This document shows, one piece after another, positions 12,739-14,301 of a DNA stretch of 14,301 bases; within the stretch, counting starts at the first letter, position 1; each line of letters begins with the position of its first letter. The notes under the pieces were generated by a model, which was given only the letters and a program-made list of their open reading frames with translations, was not told where the DNA came from and searched no databases. Position numbers and translations under genes: made by a program. Origin of the DNA: Methanobacteriota archaeon (GTDB taxonomy: Archaea; Thermoplasmatota; Poseidoniia; Poseidoniales; SP79); the NCBI GenBank assembly GCA_002715545.1, contig PAZI01000057.1, positions 1 to 14,301 on the forward strand. Reading direction: 5' to 3'.

Positions 12739-14301
12739 TCATTCTGGACGGAGTGCTGCCAGGGCTTCAAGACTGACTTTCGTAAGTGAAATAGCATCAA
12801 TCAAGTCTTGATCAGAGGCCTTGAGCACACCGAGAAGGGAACCGAAGGTCGAAAGTAGAGATTCGGCAGTCGCAGGCCCAATACCTGGTAATTGAGACAA
12901 CATGGTAATGCCATGTGTCGAACGGGCTCGAGCCTCCAGTCCGAGCGATGGAGGAGGCTTAGGAGTCAAAGACGAGAGGGGGGCGCCAGCGGCAGCTTCG
13001 ATGGCTTCAGCCTCATCGATCAACTGAGTCATCGTTCCTTCTGGAGCGATTTCGGTCTCAAAGTGGAGAAAACCGGCAGGGGTCTGACCGACAGCGGCAC
13101 GTGCTGCGTCACGTGAGAGACGACGGTGCTTGTTCAATGCGCCACGGGCCTTTCTTGAGGCAAGTTCACTGAGATCCTGAAGATAAGCCACCTCACGTTG
13201 GGCAACAACCATGATGAAATTGGCAGTCTCATGGTCTGAAGAAGTACTAATCACTGGAAGGCCAAAATCGATAGCTAGTACTGCGAGTGCTCCGGTAAGG
13301 GCATGAGGGTGAACAAAGCGTTGACCTCTTGCAGTACCCTCGACGAGAAGAAGAGGGTGTGGAGAAGCACTCGCTAGACGGCTCGCCTGACCAAAAAGGC
13401 GGCCATCGAGAAGTGAGTCCTCGAAATCACTGTGGGTCTTTCGTTCAATCAGCACACGATCCCCAATCCGAAAATCCCCCACATCCAGATTGACAAGATC
13501 AACGAGGACATCTTCCTGTTTCAGAAGACTCACAATTGTCGACGACTGTTCTCGATGGTCTACCTCTACCCTATGCAAATGACCACCTGCTACGCTGTCT
13601 CCACTCTGAGTGGACGAACTTGAGGATGTAGGAGAAGCGTGTTCTGTTTGATGATGATGGACTTGTGATTCAACTGCCAAGGTGGTCTCATCTTCTCCAC
13701 CTATCCAATCCTCAAGACTTCGTTGTTGGTTCGAGCGAAGGCGTAGAGAAGAAGACTCTGTCTCATCCGTGGATGGTTCTGGCATCTTATCCACCCAGAC
13801 AGTGGCAGGAGTAACAACCCCCTCCTCTTCTATACTGAGAGAACACTGTCCTGTTGACTCGATTGGTCTTCCTCGGCGTAGATTCTGCTGAGCCATATCG
13901 ATAGCCTGCACCAGTTTGCGCCCCTTGGATGCCGACGCTCTCAACGCACCCTCATCTCGGGTGCCACGAGCTACCAGAACATGCACATGACCAGCATGAT
14001 GGCGCCCAGTCCTGCCACGTCGTTGAATCGTACGTATTGCACTCCCCACTGGTTCGTAGTGAATCACGTCATCTGCATTTGGTACATCTAGGCCTTCTTC
14101 ACCCACCTGAGTAGCAATGAGAACGTTAACCTCGCCCGATCTGAATCGATCGAGAACTGCAATCTGCTCCTTCTGTGATAATCCACGATCACGTGCACGA
14201 TCGCTCTGTCCTACAAAGCGAGCAGCCACAGCATGATCCAATGAGGATAACCGTTCTACAAGTTCATTCGCAGTGTCACGGAAGTTAACGAAAACGATGA
14301 C
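12739..14301 (-). CDS. hef: Hef-type XPF/FANCM-family helicase-nuclease, 5'-truncated by window edge
   Basis: 520 residues visible; the frame is open through the right edge, so the N-terminal helicase half (Walker A/B) lies outside. Visible residue 1 is the codon at 14299-14301. Helicase domain 2: FVNFRDTA near the start, LIATQVGEEGLDV at ~61-73 and QRRGRTGR at 93-100 (superfamily 2 motifs V and VI, with the arginine fingers). Next comes a low-complexity Ser/His/Glu linker (~145-240). The ERCC4 nuclease domain is at ~244-370, with VDHRE, GDFRIGD and the catalytic ERKTHSD (286-292), followed by DGRLFGQ. A tandem helix-hairpin-helix with LPGIGPATAESLLSTFGSL lies at ~470-490, ending LRPE. This is the usual Hef order in Euryarchaeota, and both enzymatic parts look intact. 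Its role is to unwind and cut branched DNA at stalled replication forks. The linker has QRSLEDWI (193-200), a plausible PCNA-binding motif. The gene converges on the HdrB-like gene. Confidence 0.95.
   Translation of the reverse strand, partial: VIVFVNFRDTANELVERLSSLDHAVAARFVGQSDRARDRGLSQKEQIAVLDRFRSGEVNVLIATQVGEEGLDVPNADDVIHYEPVGSAIRTIQRRGRTGRHHAGHVHVLVARGTRDEGALRASASKGRKLVQAIDMAQQNLRRGRPIESTGQCSLSIEEEGVVTPATVWVDKMPEPSTDETESSSLRLRSNQQRSLEDWIGGEDETTLAVESQVHHHQTEHASPTSSSSSTQSGDSVAGGHLHRVEVDHREQSSTIVSLLKQEDVLVDLVNLDVGDFRIGDRVLIERKTHSDFEDSLLDGRLFGQASRLASASPHPLLLVEGTARGQRFVHPHALTGALAVLAIDFGLPVISTSSDHETANFIMVVAQREVAYLQDLSELASRKARGALNKHRRLSRDAARAAVGQTPAGFLHFETEIAPEGTMTQLIDEAEAIEAAAGAPLSSLTPKPPPSLGLEARARSTHGITMLSQLPGIGPATAESLLSTFGSLLGVLKASDQDLIDAISLTKVSLEALAALRPE
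13702..13725 (-). other. Candidate PIP box (PCNA-interacting motif) in Hef linker
   Basis: The eight codons read QRSLEDWI, fitting Q-x-x-(hydrophobic)-x-x-(aromatic)-(aromatic/hydrophobic). It sits in the otherwise low-complexity linker between helicase and nuclease domains, a position open to partner binding. The last residue is Ile and not aromatic, so this is a moderate match. Confidence 0.4.

Overview
The window looks like chromosomal DNA of an uncultured marine euryarchaeon of the Thermoplasmatota, most likely Marine Group II (Candidatus Poseidoniales) or a close relative. This is inferred from a group II chaperonin (thermosome) subunit, a Hef-type XPF/FANCM-family helicase-nuclease, EF-hand and TM2-domain proteins, a very large secreted surface protein with a short cytoplasmic tail motif, dense packing and intermediate GC. 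No tRNA, rRNA, IS element, integrase or CRISPR array was seen. Both outermost genes are cut by the window edges.

Layout. 1-345 is the 3' end of an EF-hand protein gene; it converges on a TM2-domain protein (373-1071, minus) that carries one more EF-hand loop. Divergent from this is a class I/II PLP aminotransferase (1174-2316). A small membrane protein with two Cys pairs follows (to 2902); it appears to start at a CUG codon inside the aminotransferase/next-gene junction. Its tail overlaps, convergently, a multi-pass membrane protein with a long acidic tail (2872-4056, minus). Then come a ~1,123-residue secreted, single-pass surface protein (4101-7472) and a thermosome subunit (7535-9151).

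The most unusual part is 9226-12730. First comes a ferredoxin gene whose 3' half has been replaced by the last ~50 codons of a second, different thermosome gene, with a frame break in a run of 12 A. At that same junction the DNA becomes clearly more AT-rich, and it stays so until the middle of the next gene. That gene (9626-11860) fuses two tandem CysJ-like flavodoxin domains to a succinate dehydrogenase/fumarate reductase iron-sulfur subunit (SdhB)-like region. Nine nucleotides later lies an HdrB/SdhE-like (CCG-domain) protein. Both Fe-S-type proteins keep the fold-defining sequence but have lost nearly all cluster-binding cysteines (to Asp/Gly/Thr/Ser/Ala/Pro/Val). The pair thus resembles the SdhB + HdrB modules of thiol:fumarate reductase subunit TfrB or the SdhB/SdhE pair, with the metal clusters removed and flavodoxin domains added. 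This cluster-less, flavodoxin-linked HdrB/SdhB-like pair is my best candidate for an undescribed system.

The window ends with the 3' part of a minus-strand hef gene (12739-14301): helicase C-terminal motifs, ERCC4 nuclease domain and helix-hairpin-helix, with a candidate PCNA-binding motif in the linker.

Alignments to families were made from memory of their motifs; no database search was run.
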